From Dictyobacter vulcani (GTDB lineage: Bacteria; Chloroflexota; Ktedonobacteria; Ktedonobacterales; Ktedonobacteraceae), in the NCBI RefSeq assembly GCF_008974265.1, contig NZ_BKZW01000006.1, forward strand, positions 19,111 to 83,110: a stretch of 64,000 nucleotides of DNA, read 5' to 3'. Positions 8,860 through 18,362 of the stretch are shown one piece after another (the stretch's first letter is position 1; every line of letters begins with the position of its first letter). The notes under the pieces are model-generated. The model saw nothing but the letters and a program-made list of their open reading frames with translations, made no database searches and was not told where the DNA came from. Position numbers and translations under genes: made by a program.

Positions 8860-10110
8860 TTAATCAGCGATTGCTTGATAGGTCATAGCCAGAAAATCTT
8901 CGCCAACCTGGGTGTAGAATGGGTTTACGCCCACGAATTGCGGCAGGAGGGTTGCCACCAACTGCTCTTGCGGGTCTGCTATCCAGGTCGTGCCAAACGC
9001 GCCCGGCCAGAAAAAGGACCCGACGCCTGGACCTAAGCCGATCCGCCTGTTCCTGACTGCGACCCCATAACCAAATCCCCAGTTGGTCCACATGTTGGAT
9101 CGATCCGCGTCACAGCGATCAAAATTACCAAAGGGATGGGTGTGTTGCTCAGGCGTTAGATAATCAGTCGTCATGGCCTCCACGGTCTTACGTGAGAGTA
9201 TACGCACACCATCCAGTTCTCCCTGATTGAGCAACATACGCCCGAAGCGCTGAAAATCGTCGATGGTGGAGACGAGACCACTTGCTGCGGATTGGAAGAT
9301 TGGCGGCTCGGCCCAATTCGTGCTACTCGCATGATCTCGTACAGTGAGCCCTCCATCAGGTCCAGGTGCATAGAGAGTCGCCAGACGATTACGCTTTTCT
9401 GGGGCTACTGAAAAGCTCGTATCGACCATCCCAAGAGGATTGAAGAGGCACTCGAACAAAAACGTTTCCAGCGACTTGCCTGCAATCCGGCTAATCAGTA
9501 TTCCTAGAATCTCAGAGGACACCTGGTACATCCAACGCTCACCAGGTTCATAGACCAAAGGAAATTCGCCAATACGAGCCAGCCATTCATCGTACCCCAG
9601 GTGCTCAAGGTTCGGGATCTGGAGCGCATCTGCGACCGGTCCAGCCGTCAGAGCAAAAATGCGAGGTCGCAGACTGGAATTCCCCCATCCGATGCCGATA
9701 CAATATGTCAACAGATCGTGCAGGGTAATTGAGCGTGGTGAGGGATAAACGTCATCAGGTGAGCCACCGGGGTCGCGCATCACCATCTGCTTAGCTAGTT
9801 CTGGCAGCCAGGCATCTAATGGATCATAGAGACGAATCTTGCCTTCTTCAACCAGTGTCAAGGCGGCGGCCGCCACAATTGGTTTGGTCATGGAAGCGAT
9901 CCGAAAGATCGTATCGCGCTTCATCGGAATCTCCGCCTCTTTATCTTGCCAACCGGCGGTCTCGATATGGGCCTCCTCACCGTGTCGGTGAATAAGCGCT
10001 ACTATTCCAGCTAGCTCGCCACGCTCTACAAAGCCCTGCAAAACCTTGCTCAGGCGACCCAGACGTTCCTGGGAAAACCCGCCACGCTCAATAGTGTCCA
10101 TTTTATTCAT
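8860..10110 (-). CDS. Serine hydrolase, beta-lactamase class C / EstB family
   Basis: I chose the ATG at 10110 (MNKMDTIERG) because AGAGG precedes it closely. The 416-aa product has the class C serine beta-lactamase fold. S73-M-T-K76 is the nucleophile motif, Y195 in WMYQVSSE replaces the YxN motif in the way seen in EstB-type esterases, and HASSTNW and FGYGVAVRN lie in the later part. No signal peptide is visible, so it is probably a cytoplasmic esterase or beta-lactam-related hydrolase rather than a secreted beta-lactamase. It stands alone and is followed by a strong hairpin. Confidence 0.85.
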   Translation of the reverse strand: MNKMDTIERGGFSQERLGRLSKVLQGFVERGELAGIVALIHRHGEEAHIETAGWQDKEAEIPMKRDTIFRIASMTKPIVAAAALTLVEEGKIRLYDPLDAWLPELAKQMVMRDPGGSPDDVYPSPRSITLHDLLTYCIGIGWGNSSLRPRIFALTAGPVADALQIPNLEHLGYDEWLARIGEFPLVYEPGERWMYQVSSEILGILISRIAGKSLETFLFECLFNPLGMVDTSFSVAPEKRNRLATLYAPGPDGGLTVRDHASSTNWAEPPIFQSAASGLVSTIDDFQRFGRMLLNQGELDGVRILSRKTVEAMTTDYLTPEQHTHPFGNFDRCDADRSNMWTNWGFGYGVAVRNRRIGLGPGVGSFFWPGAFGTTWIADPQEQLVATLLPQFVGVNPFYTQVGEDFLAMTYQAIAD

Positions 10111-10249
10111 GAAACCTCTTGCTATCACATAATCCTATTTCAAAAAAAGAGAGGCGTAATGTACTCCACCTCTCTCTCATGCCAGGAGAGTATAACATAG
10201 GAATAGCGACAACTGTATGTCACCATTAAGGCCAGAGTTACTGTGTGCT

Positions 10250-10786
10250 TCAATCAGCAAGCACTTGTCCCGAACGCCACCTATCCATCACCTGTTTTAC
10301 GAATACTACATAGGCTTGCTGCTTAGCCGACGTGTTTGCAAGTGGGCCTGCAAAAGTCGGCACAATCGTGTCTACAGTTGTTTTATGTAGCGTATAGATA
10401 TAATATTCAAATATGATATACAGGTCTCTAATACCTGCCTCCCAATTGTTATAAGCTGCATAATGATTAACACAATGTACACCCTGATAGCAGCCGAGCG
10501 GTGCCAATGAATGGGTTTGATTGGCGTGAGTCGTTTTACCTAACTCTGAATCATGCATCGCAATTGCCAGAATAAACGTGGAATCGATGTTATGGTCTTT
10601 ACCTAAACTATAAAAAAGTTGCCCTTTACCCACTAATGGCGAATGATAGGCTTTGAGGATGCTATCAATCTGCTGGGCATTGAGCGTCGGTTGCCTGAAT
10701 ACAGTGTAGGGATTATTTGAGTCTACCGGACTTGGATTTTCCTTATTTTGTGGACTGGTAACTGTTGATCGCTGTTGAGCCGGTGT
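10250..10786 (-). pseudogene. Lysozyme-like (glucosaminidase-type) domain fragment, 5' end lost
   Basis: The open frame covers about 178 residues: a Ser/Pro/Asn linker (STVTSPQNKENPSPVDSN), then NPYTVFRQPTLNAQQID, SLGKDHNIDSTFILAIAMHDSELG with the likely catalytic-region Glu, and QAYVVFVKQVMDRW at the end. This resembles the lysozyme-like domain of surface proteins in this group, which usually begin with a transmembrane anchor. Here there is no anchor and no start codon with a ribosome site. Upstream the frame runs straight into the out-of-frame end of a carbohydrate-binding module, so the N-terminus appears to have been lost in a deletion junction near 10,785. Confidence 0.6.
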
Positions 10787-11423
10787 TGGTAATCACGATA
10801 TCACCATTAAAACCACCACCCCACTGATTCGTTACGCTGTAGACAACTTTACAGCTTCCACCAGCAACAGGTGTACTGGTTGGTGTCGGCGTTGGCGGGG
10901 TCGGTGTTGGTGGTGTCGGCGTCGGCGTCGCGCTACTGCCAGAGTAGGTCAGGACAACCTGGGCAATCTGGGGATCCCAGGCATTGGTGGCGTCGGTCGG
11001 AAAGATGACTTTAACGTAGTTTGTTCCTGTCGGGACGTTCACGGTATATTGGATATGCGTCCAGTTTCCTCCCAGATTATTCTTCTGCGGACTTGCCTGC
11101 GTGTAGGTGCTGTTGTCAGCTGAAGTATAAAACTGGAAATCGCTGACCGTCTGCGTGGGCCAGTAGTAACTATCCGCCATGAATTGGGTCATGCCCGCTT
11201 GTTTCCACACTGCCCATTCAGCCGAGGTCGCGGTACGCGTCAGGCGCGAGGCATCATTGTTGAAGTTGGCAGTATTGGTATTATCAAAGGTCAGGTTGCT
11301 GGAATGAGCAAAGATTTTACTATAGTCGTTCAAAGGATCTGTAACAGTTGATCCACCACCACCACCGCCGCCACCATTGTTCAATGTTGCCAGGTGGGAT
11401 TTAAAGCCCTGGCCAGGCTTTGA
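10743..11423 (-). pseudogene. Carbohydrate-active enzyme C-terminal fragment with CBM2-like module, truncated at both ends
   Basis: The frame opens only after a stop at about 11,424, so a catalytic domain is missing. Visible parts are a poly-Gly linker, a beta-sandwich carbohydrate-binding domain (DYSKIFAHSSNLTFDN through NYVKVIFPTDATN), a Pro-Thr linker (TPTPTPPTPTPPTPTP), and the first half of a CBM2-type cellulose-binding module (CKVVYSVTNQWGGGFNGDI, ITNTGSTAINS). The CBM2 then ends abruptly, and the following bases belong to the lysozyme-like gene in another frame. It is a relic of a secreted glycanase joined by deletion to its neighbour. Confidence 0.65.
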
Positions 11424-11482
11424 TCAACTTGATGTGGATAATGGCATATTTTTCTAGAGGACTTGAAAACAACCCCTTGCGC

Positions 11483-12060
11483 TTATCCAGGAAGCTGGAC
11501 GTCGATTAAGGCCACCGCCACCTGGGCCACATAGACTACCGGATTAGTAGGGCCGAACATACGCGATTGCAGATGAGCGCCGTCCATAAGTAGCATGAGT
11601 TGATCTGCCAGTATCTCTGGATATTGTGCGCCTGCCTGTGCCGCCAGCGCCTGGAAACGGGCTCGAACCGCTTGCTTATGCTCCAGTGCCAGATGATGCC
11701 CTGGGTGTGTTTCCTCGGGAAACTCAGTGGCCGCATGCAGGAACGGGCAACCATGACACATCGGATTGGAAACCATCTTCTCTAGCGCTGCAAAGACCAC
11801 CACCAATTGGCCTCGTGGGTCGTCTGGATAAGAGCTGACATCCTGCTCAAATCATTCTCAGAATGATTCATTCGAGCGCTCTAAGTACGCCACAATTAAG
11901 GCATTTTCCTCGAAAAATGCCGATAGAGACTCATTTTCGCAACCCCAGAGCTCTCGATGATAGTATCAACACCTATGGCGCGATAACCCTCGCGGAAAAA
12001 CAGATCCGCAGCGGTATCCAGAATCTGCTGCCGTGCGGAACGAGTCGAACCAGTTTTCAT
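11483..12060 (-). pseudogene. TetR family regulator with one frameshift and two TGA codons
   Basis: ATG 12060 has AAGGAAAGG before it. The first frame gives a TetR DNA-binding domain (ARQQILDTAADLFFREGYRAIGVDTI and GVAKMSLYRHF) and then shifts after SLYRHF. The next frame reads ENALIVAYLERSNESF-stop-E-stop-FEQDVSSYPDDPRG and continues to LEKMVSNPMCHGCPFLHAA and the C-terminus at 11483. Both stops are TGA where relatives have Trp (F-W-E-W-F). One added base makes the frame 193 codons. A strong promoter and large palindrome lie upstream, so the gene was probably an autoregulated repressor of the divergent oxidoreductase. Confidence 0.75.
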
Positions 12061-12079
12061 GACCTTTCCTTCGTCCCTC

Positions 12080-12145
12080 TTGACATGATAGAGACAGTTC
12101 TGTATACTTACCAACAAATAAGAGACAGAACTGTCTCTATCATGT
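12080..12145 (+). promoter_or_regulatory. Consensus promoter overlapped by a 21-bp inverted-repeat operator
   Basis: TTGACA (12080-12085), 17 bp, TATACT (12103-12108) reads rightward toward the oxidoreductase. A perfect 21-bp inverted repeat (12083-12103 and 12125-12145) covers the promoter spacer, and each arm contains GAGACAG. The right arm is itself part of AGAGACAG-aa-CTGTCTCT (12121-12138). This is a classic layout for repression by the divergent TetR regulator. Confidence 0.75.
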
Positions 12146-12318
12146 TCTATAAGACACCTAAAAGCAAGCGTCCAGAGTAAACGCCGTTTTGCCTATTCAC
12201 TATCAGTACGGTGGGCAGAGTAACGTCGTTGATACTAACCAGCGAGGATCAGGAAGATTTTTCTCTTCTTGATCGTGAAATACATTCAGAGTTGTTTCGA
12301 GAGAAAGGCAGAAGAGCA

Positions 12319-12998
12319 ATGAAATTTGGAGTAATTGGAACAGGAATTGTAGGAAGAACCCTGGCGGCCAAACTGGCCGAATTGAACCATGAGGTAATGG
12401 TTGGCACACGTGATGTTGCTACTACCCTGGCCCGCACTGAGCTAGATGGGTATGGCAATCCATCTTTCAGTACCTGGCAGCAGCAGCATACACAAATCCA
12501 ACTGGGCACGTTCGCACAGGCGGCAGCGTTTGGCGAAATCGTGCTCAACGCTACCTCTGGTGGCTCCTCGCTGGAGGCACTCAAGCTGGCGGGTAACGCT
12601 GCATTCAACGGCAAGATTCTAATTGATGTCGCCAACCCGCTGGATTTCTCTCGCGGCCTTCCCCTTCGCTCTCAGTAGTAAATACCGACTCGCTGGGAGA
12701 ACAAATCCAACGGACCTTCCCACAGGCGAAAGTCATCAAAACACTCAATACCATGAATACGCTGGTTATGGTAGACCCACGCCAGGTAGCGGACGGCGAT
12801 CATCACGTCTTCGTGTGTGGTAACGATACACAGGCCAAAGCGCAGGTTAACGAACTACTCACCAGTTTTGGTTGGAAAAATATCCTGGATATGGGAGATA
12901 TCACCGCTGCTCGTGGCACCGAAATGCTCCTGCCAGTCTGGCTGCGGCTCTGGGGAACGCTACAGACCCCCATGTTCAATTTTAAAATTGTCCAATAG
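12319..12998 (+). pseudogene. NADPH-dependent F420 reductase-like (NpdG family) protein, frameshifted
   Basis: ATG 12319 begins MKFGVIGTGIVGRTLAAKL, a Rossmann GxGxxG nucleotide-binding motif. GTRD, LNATSGGSSLEAL and ILIDVANPLDFS follow. The frame breaks near 12,655-12,665 in a CCTTCCCC tract. The next frame continues SLSVVNTDSLGEQIQ, KVIKTLNTMN, HHVFVCGND and LDMGDITAARGTEMLLP to a stop at 12998. Adding one C gives an integral 227-codon reading frame, normal for this NADP-binding oxidoreductase family. Transcription probably starts at the TetR-controlled promoter at 12080-12108. Confidence 0.78.
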
Positions 12999-13209
12999 AA
13001 TTCTGCAGGTGGGTGCCGGGCTTGTTATCCATTCCCAGCACCCCGCCCTCGCAAGAATTCTGTGCTGGTTGAATAGCTGAGCAGAACACGTGCATAAAGC
13101 ATGCTATCCTCAGCAAATAGATCGAGATCTTTGATCACTATTTACTACACAAAAACAGTAATCTCTATAATTACTGCAAAACCACATAATATAAAAGGAT
13201 ATAAATATC

Positions 13210-14076
13210 ATGGCAATGTCCATTCTCGTGATTGGTGCCACTGGCACCATCGGCAAAGAAGTTATCAAGCAATTAACTACCCTCGGGATTCCCGTCCGAG
13301 CGCTCGTCCATTCTCCAGAAAAGGCTGCGTCCATTGCAGGCCCTGGAGTTGAGGCCGTCATCGGGGATTTAGGAAAACCAGAGACCATCGAAGCTGCGAT
13401 GCACGGAATCACAAAAGTCTTTTTGAACTCGCCGAGTGATCTTCAGAAGGTTGCATGGGAAAGCAATGTTATCCAAAGCGCCAAACGAGCAGGGATAACC
13501 CACATCGTGAAGATCTCAGCGCTGGGTGTGAGTCCCGATTCGCCTCTCGGCATTGCTCGGCAGCATGCGCAGATCCAGCAGGAATTAAGCGAATCTGGCA
13601 TCGCCTACACGGTTCTGCAACCGCACTCATTCATGCAAAACTTGCTGGCGAATGCATCAACCATTGTTCCCAATGCGGTTTTCTACGCTCCCATGCGTGA
13701 TGGCAAGATTGGAATAGTTGATGCGCGTGATATTGCTGCGGTTGCAGTGGCCGCGCTAACGGAAAGCGGACACGAAAACCAGATCTATGTCATTACCGGC
13801 CCTGAGGCACTCTCCTACAGTGACCTTGCAGAGAAGTTCTCTAAGGTTCTCGGAAAACCCGTAACCTATGTCAATGTACCACCTGAAGCCGCTCGCCAGG
13901 CGATGGTAGCATCCGGTATGCCGGAATGGCTTGCCGATGATTTGCTTGGCCTCATGGGAGTATTCGCTGCTGGTCAGGCCGCAATCGTGACAAACACGGT
14001 AGCAGAAGTAACCCACAAACAGCCGATTTCTTTTGAGCAGTTCGTGATAGATTACCAGGCAAGGTTCCGCGCATAA
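13210..14076 (+). CDS. NmrA/SDR-type NAD(P)H-binding protein
   Basis: The 288-aa protein starts at ATG 13210 with AAAAGGAT upstream. ILVIGATGTIGKEVIKQL at residues 4-21 is the extended-SDR GxxGxxG dinucleotide site. HIVKISALGVSPDSPLG, TVLQPHSFMQN and ITGPEALSYSDLAEKFSKVLGKPVTYV follow. This is the atypical SDR group that includes NmrA, HSCARG and YtfG/QorB quinone reductase. The canonical catalytic YxxxK is not obvious, so it may be an NADPH sensor or quinone oxidoreductase. It is a single-gene unit. Confidence 0.83.
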   Translation: MAMSILVIGATGTIGKEVIKQLTTLGIPVRALVHSPEKAASIAGPGVEAVIGDLGKPETIEAAMHGITKVFLNSPSDLQKVAWESNVIQSAKRAGITHIVKISALGVSPDSPLGIARQHAQIQQELSESGIAYTVLQPHSFMQNLLANASTIVPNAVFYAPMRDGKIGIVDARDIAAVAVAALTESGHENQIYVITGPEALSYSDLAEKFSKVLGKPVTYVNVPPEAARQAMVASGMPEWLADDLLGLMGVFAAGQAAIVTNTVAEVTHKQPISFEQFVIDYQARFRA

Positions 14077-14270
14077 TCTCCTGGCGTCCCGGGCAACCAG
14101 GTCTTAGCGTAGATTCTCCACAATATGGATACCACTGGTGATTCCATATTGGCATTGCTCACATTAGAGAACTGCGCCAGATTCTGGCTGCCATCACCTG
14201 ATAGGGGTTGCCGTACTGCCCACAACTGTAAAATTAGCAAACGTAGCCAGATAAGGGGCAAAGTCATTTT

Positions 14271-14720
14271 TTAGCTGGCAGATAACCCGAGTTCTTGGAG
14301 ATGTTCTTGATAATGCTCAATCACTGATTTCGTGCGCTCGTACAGGTATTCACCTGGTTGAAAGTGCTTTTCGTCCACCGTTCTGAGCAACGCGAGATTA
14401 CGCTGATATACCTGGCGAAAGATCCCACAGATCGTATCCAGCGATTGATCGCCAGCCATCGTGATAATGGTAGCGTTGACCGCATCATTCATCACCTCCT
14501 GGCGCTCAGGGCTAACCTCCTCAAGAGGTGCCATGCCAGCAAGAATATGAGGAATACGCACGCTGGCCATCACCTCCCAACCTGCCAGATGTGCCATAAC
14601 CTCACGTAACCCCCACGTTTCTCCATTGCTGGTAACACCACATTGTGCTGCTTCAGTAACAGTTGCGATGAGGTGTTCAGATGCATTTGCGAATTCCTGT
14701 AGAAGTTGATCTCTGGCCAT
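14271..14720 (-). CDS. DinB/ClbS-like four-helix protein
   Basis: ATG 14720 (MARDQLLQEF) is preceded by GGAGGAGG and is preferred over an in-frame ATG at 14735 that overlaps that ribosome site. The 149-aa protein has the four-helix DinB-like fold. SEHLIATVTEAAQ, TWGLREVMAHLAGWEVMASVR (the conserved W-x-x-x-x-x-x-x-H-x-x-G-W-E segment) and SVIEHYQEHLQEL at the end are visible. The His residues near 49 and 139 are the usual metal-binding positions. Relatives include thiol-dependent S-transferases and ClbS cyclopropane hydrolase, so the reaction is not assigned. Confidence 0.72.
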   Translation of the reverse strand: MARDQLLQEFANASEHLIATVTEAAQCGVTSNGETWGLREVMAHLAGWEVMASVRIPHILAGMAPLEEVSPERQEVMNDAVNATIITMAGDQSLDTICGIFRQVYQRNLALLRTVDEKHFQPGEYLYERTKSVIEHYQEHLQELGLSAS

Positions 14721-14778
14721 AGTTTCCTCCTCCATAGGCTTCGGTTCAGACTAATACACTTTTTCGGGATTGCGCTAC

Positions 14779-16373
14779 CTAAACAATCTCAAACACATAG
14801 CCTTCATTGCCTGGTAAAACAAAATCAGCAAGTTCGATTGAACCAGTATGATTCAGGTGAGTTGAAAACACAACCACCCCTTCCTTAAAAGGTAGTGACA
14901 GTGATTGCTCTTGATCTGAGAAATTCAGTACTATAAGATAGCGCTTCCCTTCATGCTCACGTACATATCCAAAACATTCTTTTGAATTTAATTCGATAGA
15001 TTCATATGTTCCAATGTTAAGTGCAGGAATACTACGACGCAAGGAAAGCAAGGTACGCACAGCCAGCAAATGTGAGTGTTCTTCCTTTTGCTCAACTTCA
15101 ACATTACACTGCTGATAATCTTCAGCTAATGGAAGCCACGGGACAACTCCAGGAGCACAAAAACCTGCTGAATCTTCGTTATTCCACTGCATCGGCGAAC
15201 GTTGTGGGTCACGGCTATGTAAAGGATTATCTTTTCCCTGAGGATCATGCATCATTTCCAGCGGAACATGTACATCTTGCATACCTAACTCGTCACCGTA
15301 ATAACAAGTGGGCGTACCACGGAGAGTCAGCAGAAGTAGTTGCGCCACTCGCGATTGCTTTCTCCCGATACGCGTGGCAATACGTGAGCGATCATGATTT
15401 CCTAGCACCCAGTTTGGCCATGCCCCTTCTGGTAATGCATTTTCATATCCATCAACACACGCACGAATGGTCTGCGCATTCCAGGATGAAAGCTCTATAA
15501 ATTGGAAATTGAAGGGAGATGTACTTCATCGAGTGTTTCTCCATAGTAGTTCATCAATAGAGGCACTGGAAGATAAATTTCGCCAATAAATACGCGCTCA
15601 CCATACGTATCAATGAGCGATCGCATTTCTCTAATGATCTCATGCACTTCTGGTTGATTTTCAGTGTATATTCCTTCTTGTCTGGCGTAAGGGGGATCTC
15701 CGGGCTTCCATTCAGGTCGATTTGGATTATCCCTGAATTGCCCATCTTTCATCATCATCCAGATCACATCTACACGAAAACCATCCACACCACGCTCAAG
15801 CCAGAAACGCATCACATCATACATCGCCTGCCGCACACGAGGATTCCGCCAGTTCAGGTCAGGCTGCTTGACGTCAAACATATGCAGATAGTATTGTCCA
15901 GAAGCATTATCGAATTCCCAGGCAGAGCCACCAAAAAAACTTGTCCAGTTATTCGGTGGTCCACCATCCTCAGCAGGATCTTTCCAGATATACCAATCTC
16001 GCTTTTCGTTTTCACGGCTGGCTCGCGATTCGACAAACCAGGCATGCTCATCGGATGTATGATTGGGCACAAAATCTAAAATCATCTTCATGTTACGCTT
16101 GTGCGTTTCGCGTAACAATACCTCAAAATCTTGTAAGGTTCCAAACAAAGGATCAATATTAGTATAATCAGCTATATCATAGCCAAAGTCGGCCATTGGC
16201 GATGGATAGATTGGGGATAGCCAGATGGCATCAACGCCCAACCATTGGAGATAGTCGAGCCGCTGGTGAATACCCGCCAGATCGCCAATTCCATCCCCAT
16301 TGCTATCCATGAAACTACGAGGATATATCTGGTATACAACCCCTGACTGCCACCATGAATATGCATTTATCAT
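14779..16373 (-). pseudogene. GH13 alpha-glucosidase / oligo-1,6-glucosidase, one-base frameshift
   Basis: The N-terminal frame (from 16373) has WWQSGVVYQIYPRSFMDSNG, LDFVPNHTS, GVDGFRVDV with nucleophile D202, and VFIGEIY with acid/base E265. It breaks at the C run complementary to 15514-15516, after EVHLP. The next frame reads FNFQFIELSSWNAQTIR, then ALPEGAWPNWVLGNHDRSR with the third catalytic Asp, and TLRGTPTCYYGDELGM, ending at 14779. One added base makes 532 codons, the normal family length. It would hydrolyse alpha-1,6- or alpha-1,4-linked oligosaccharides in the cytoplasm. All catalytic residues are kept, so the break is recent or a sequencing error. Confidence 0.85.
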
Positions 16374-16523
16374 TGAAGGTTCCTCTTATCATGTATAATT
16401 TTTGCATTGTAATCATGCACATAGCGTATTAAATAATCTGAAATTCAACATATATGTATAGCGTGATACAATGCATTGGTACGTCGCTTCCATGCATAAT
16501 GTCCTGGATCGAAGCGTGACATA

Positions 16524-17411
16524 TTATCGATGTGCTTCTATCCATTTTACAATATCATCATCTAGCGCGGAGCGATCATCTTCGAACTCGGTATCATGGT
16601 ACCAGTTTGGATAGGTTTTCCATTCTTTATCCGCACTTTTTAAAGCTTCATAGAACTTTCTGGTCGCTGCCGGGACAACTACTTTGTCGCCTTCAGCTTG
16701 CACGACTAGCGCAGGAATGCTCACTTGCCTGGCTTTCTTAATGGTAGCTAACCGCATGCGTAGAATTTGCACGAGAAATGTAGCACTGAGATCCCTCACC
16801 CAGTATGGATCTTCATCCAACATATGCGCTGCATCTTTGTTCATCGTCATCCCCTCATGCCCGCCACCAACACGCCATAAGCGTCGGGATTTGAACAATC
16901 CTCCCACTAAAATAGAAAATGTTGTTTTCAAAGGTAGCCGACTGGTATCCTGGATCCAGGGATTCAAAAAGATGACGCCACGCAGGAGTGATCCATAGTC
17001 CGCAGTAACATGGGTTGCAAAAATACCTCCCATACTGTGACCTAGTAGATAGACATGTGCGTCTGGATGGCGCTTCTGTATTTCATCTATAATCTGAGCA
17101 ATGTCACGCACATATTGTTGATAAATGTCAATATGCCCTGGATCTCCATGGGAATTTCCAAACCCCCGATGATCCACCGTGTAAACGTTGAGGCCTCGCA
17201 AAAATAATTCATTGGCCATATCCACATACCATCCACCATGCCCTCCTAAGCCATGCAGGATTAAGAGCACATCCCCACTTTCGCGTCTCCATGAGCGTAA
17301 AAAAAGCTTACAGTCGTCTGGAAGAGTAACATATTCTTCTTGATATGTTCCTTGCTCGCTTTTACTGATATCGCCCCATACACCGGGATTTTCCGTATTA
17401 TAACGCTTCAT
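16524..17411 (-). CDS. Alpha/beta hydrolase, monoacylglycerol lipase-like
   Basis: I use ATG 17411 (MKRYNTENPG) because AAGGGG lies 8 bp upstream; a longer frame from 17492 lacks a ribosome site. The 295-aa protein has HGLGGHGGWY (oxyanion hole region, residue about 53), YTVDHRGFGNSHG, YLLGHSMGG with nucleophile S126, QAEGDKVV with the likely acid Asp, and WYHDTEFED with the catalytic His. The Ser-Asp-His order and HRGFGNS motif match monoacylglycerol lipases and lysophospholipases of the Hydrolase_4 family. It lies downstream of no obvious operon partner. Confidence 0.83.
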   Translation of the reverse strand: MKRYNTENPGVWGDISKSEQGTYQEEYVTLPDDCKLFLRSWRRESGDVLLILHGLGGHGGWYVDMANELFLRGLNVYTVDHRGFGNSHGDPGHIDIYQQYVRDIAQIIDEIQKRHPDAHVYLLGHSMGGIFATHVTADYGSLLRGVIFLNPWIQDTSRLPLKTTFSILVGGLFKSRRLWRVGGGHEGMTMNKDAAHMLDEDPYWVRDLSATFLVQILRMRLATIKKARQVSIPALVVQAEGDKVVVPAATRKFYEALKSADKEWKTYPNWYHDTEFEDDRSALDDDIVKWIEAHR

Positions 17412-17689
17412 ACGTTTTTGCCCCTTTGCATTCTTGCTTATCACCATTAAATAAACACAACCCTGAATAGTATAACATGCAAAGGAGCTCAACGAATACT
17501 TACATATAAATTCTCTTATGGAGCAAAAAATTGTTCAAATGCTACGATCCAAAACGGATTTTATGCCTTGCAGAACAGAGGTGACGAACGTATACTATTC
17601 TTATGAAGGGGTACGATCACTGTAAAATGTTCATTCGCAATGTGGTAATTGTAAACCGTTGGCTTCAGCAATAAGCACAGGTACAGAGT

Positions 17690-18202
17690 ATGAAATATCA
17701 TTCCCTTCCCTCGCATATCGCGGCTTTATGTATGACCTCATTATTTTTTTCGCTCTTTTTTGTGAGCAGTCAGACAACCAGACAAATGCTTCATTCTGAC
17801 CCCATACCATACACCATACAAACCGTGTATAATCCCAATCCTCAGTTACAAGCATTTGTAGGTACCTGGTATAGCCATGGATCAGCCCTTGTGCTGCATT
17901 CCAATGGCCAGGCCACCTATGACGCTCGAGTGTATAACTGGTGTGGACCTGATGTCCCTAAACCATGCGATCTTATGCAAGGAAACTTGATTATCTCAGG
18001 AATACATATGGAGATTGTTTTTACGCGTACCGAGGGGAGTAACGCCTATGGGACGATCATAAACAGTACAGTTGACCACAAAAACTCTATAGTTCGGTTA
18101 ACTATAAATAATAATCAGACAGCACAATTTACTGAAGATTCATCAAATAATCCTCACATACTATGTAATCTTCATGCCTCTACAGGTCTCTGTGGCGCAT
18201 AG
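17690..18202 (+). CDS. Secreted protein of unknown function
   Basis: The 170-aa product begins with a signal peptide or single membrane anchor (IAALCMTSLFFSLFFVSSQTT, approximately residues 10-30). The extracellular part is beta-rich: FVGTWYSHGSALVLHSNGQATYDAR resembles the first strands of a lipocalin-like or META-like small beta-barrel. Four Cys (YNWCGPD, KPCDLM, HILCNL, GLCGA) could form two disulphides. I do not recognise a named family. The gene is followed by a strong hairpin and is monocistronic. Confidence 0.6.
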   Translation: MKYHSLPSHIAALCMTSLFFSLFFVSSQTTRQMLHSDPIPYTIQTVYNPNPQLQAFVGTWYSHGSALVLHSNGQATYDARVYNWCGPDVPKPCDLMQGNLIISGIHMEIVFTRTEGSNAYGTIINSTVDHKNSIVRLTINNNQTAQFTEDSSNNPHILCNLHASTGLCGA

Positions 18203-18288
18203 TGGAAGCTGGTACAGCGAATTATTCATACAGTAAGAGACATAACATAGGGGATGGATGATTTGACCTACTTCTCTTCGCGGGGATG

Positions 18289-18326
18289 TTAAGAAAGCAC
18301 TTTACTTTCGCAAAGTGCTTTCTTAA
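18289..18326. terminator. Hairpin terminator between convergent genes
   Basis: Perfect 15-bp stem TTAAGAAAGCACTTT / AAAGTGCTTTCTTAA with an 8-nt loop, between the convergent secreted-protein gene and the xylH-like permease gene. Confidence 0.7.
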
Positions 18327-18362
18327 GAATTGTGTAGCATCACATATACAATGGGACGATCG

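Noticed and set aside
14052..14267. Possible secreted-protein remnant on the minus strand
   Set aside because: Short stretches look like a repetitive extracellular domain, but frames are broken and no family could be named.
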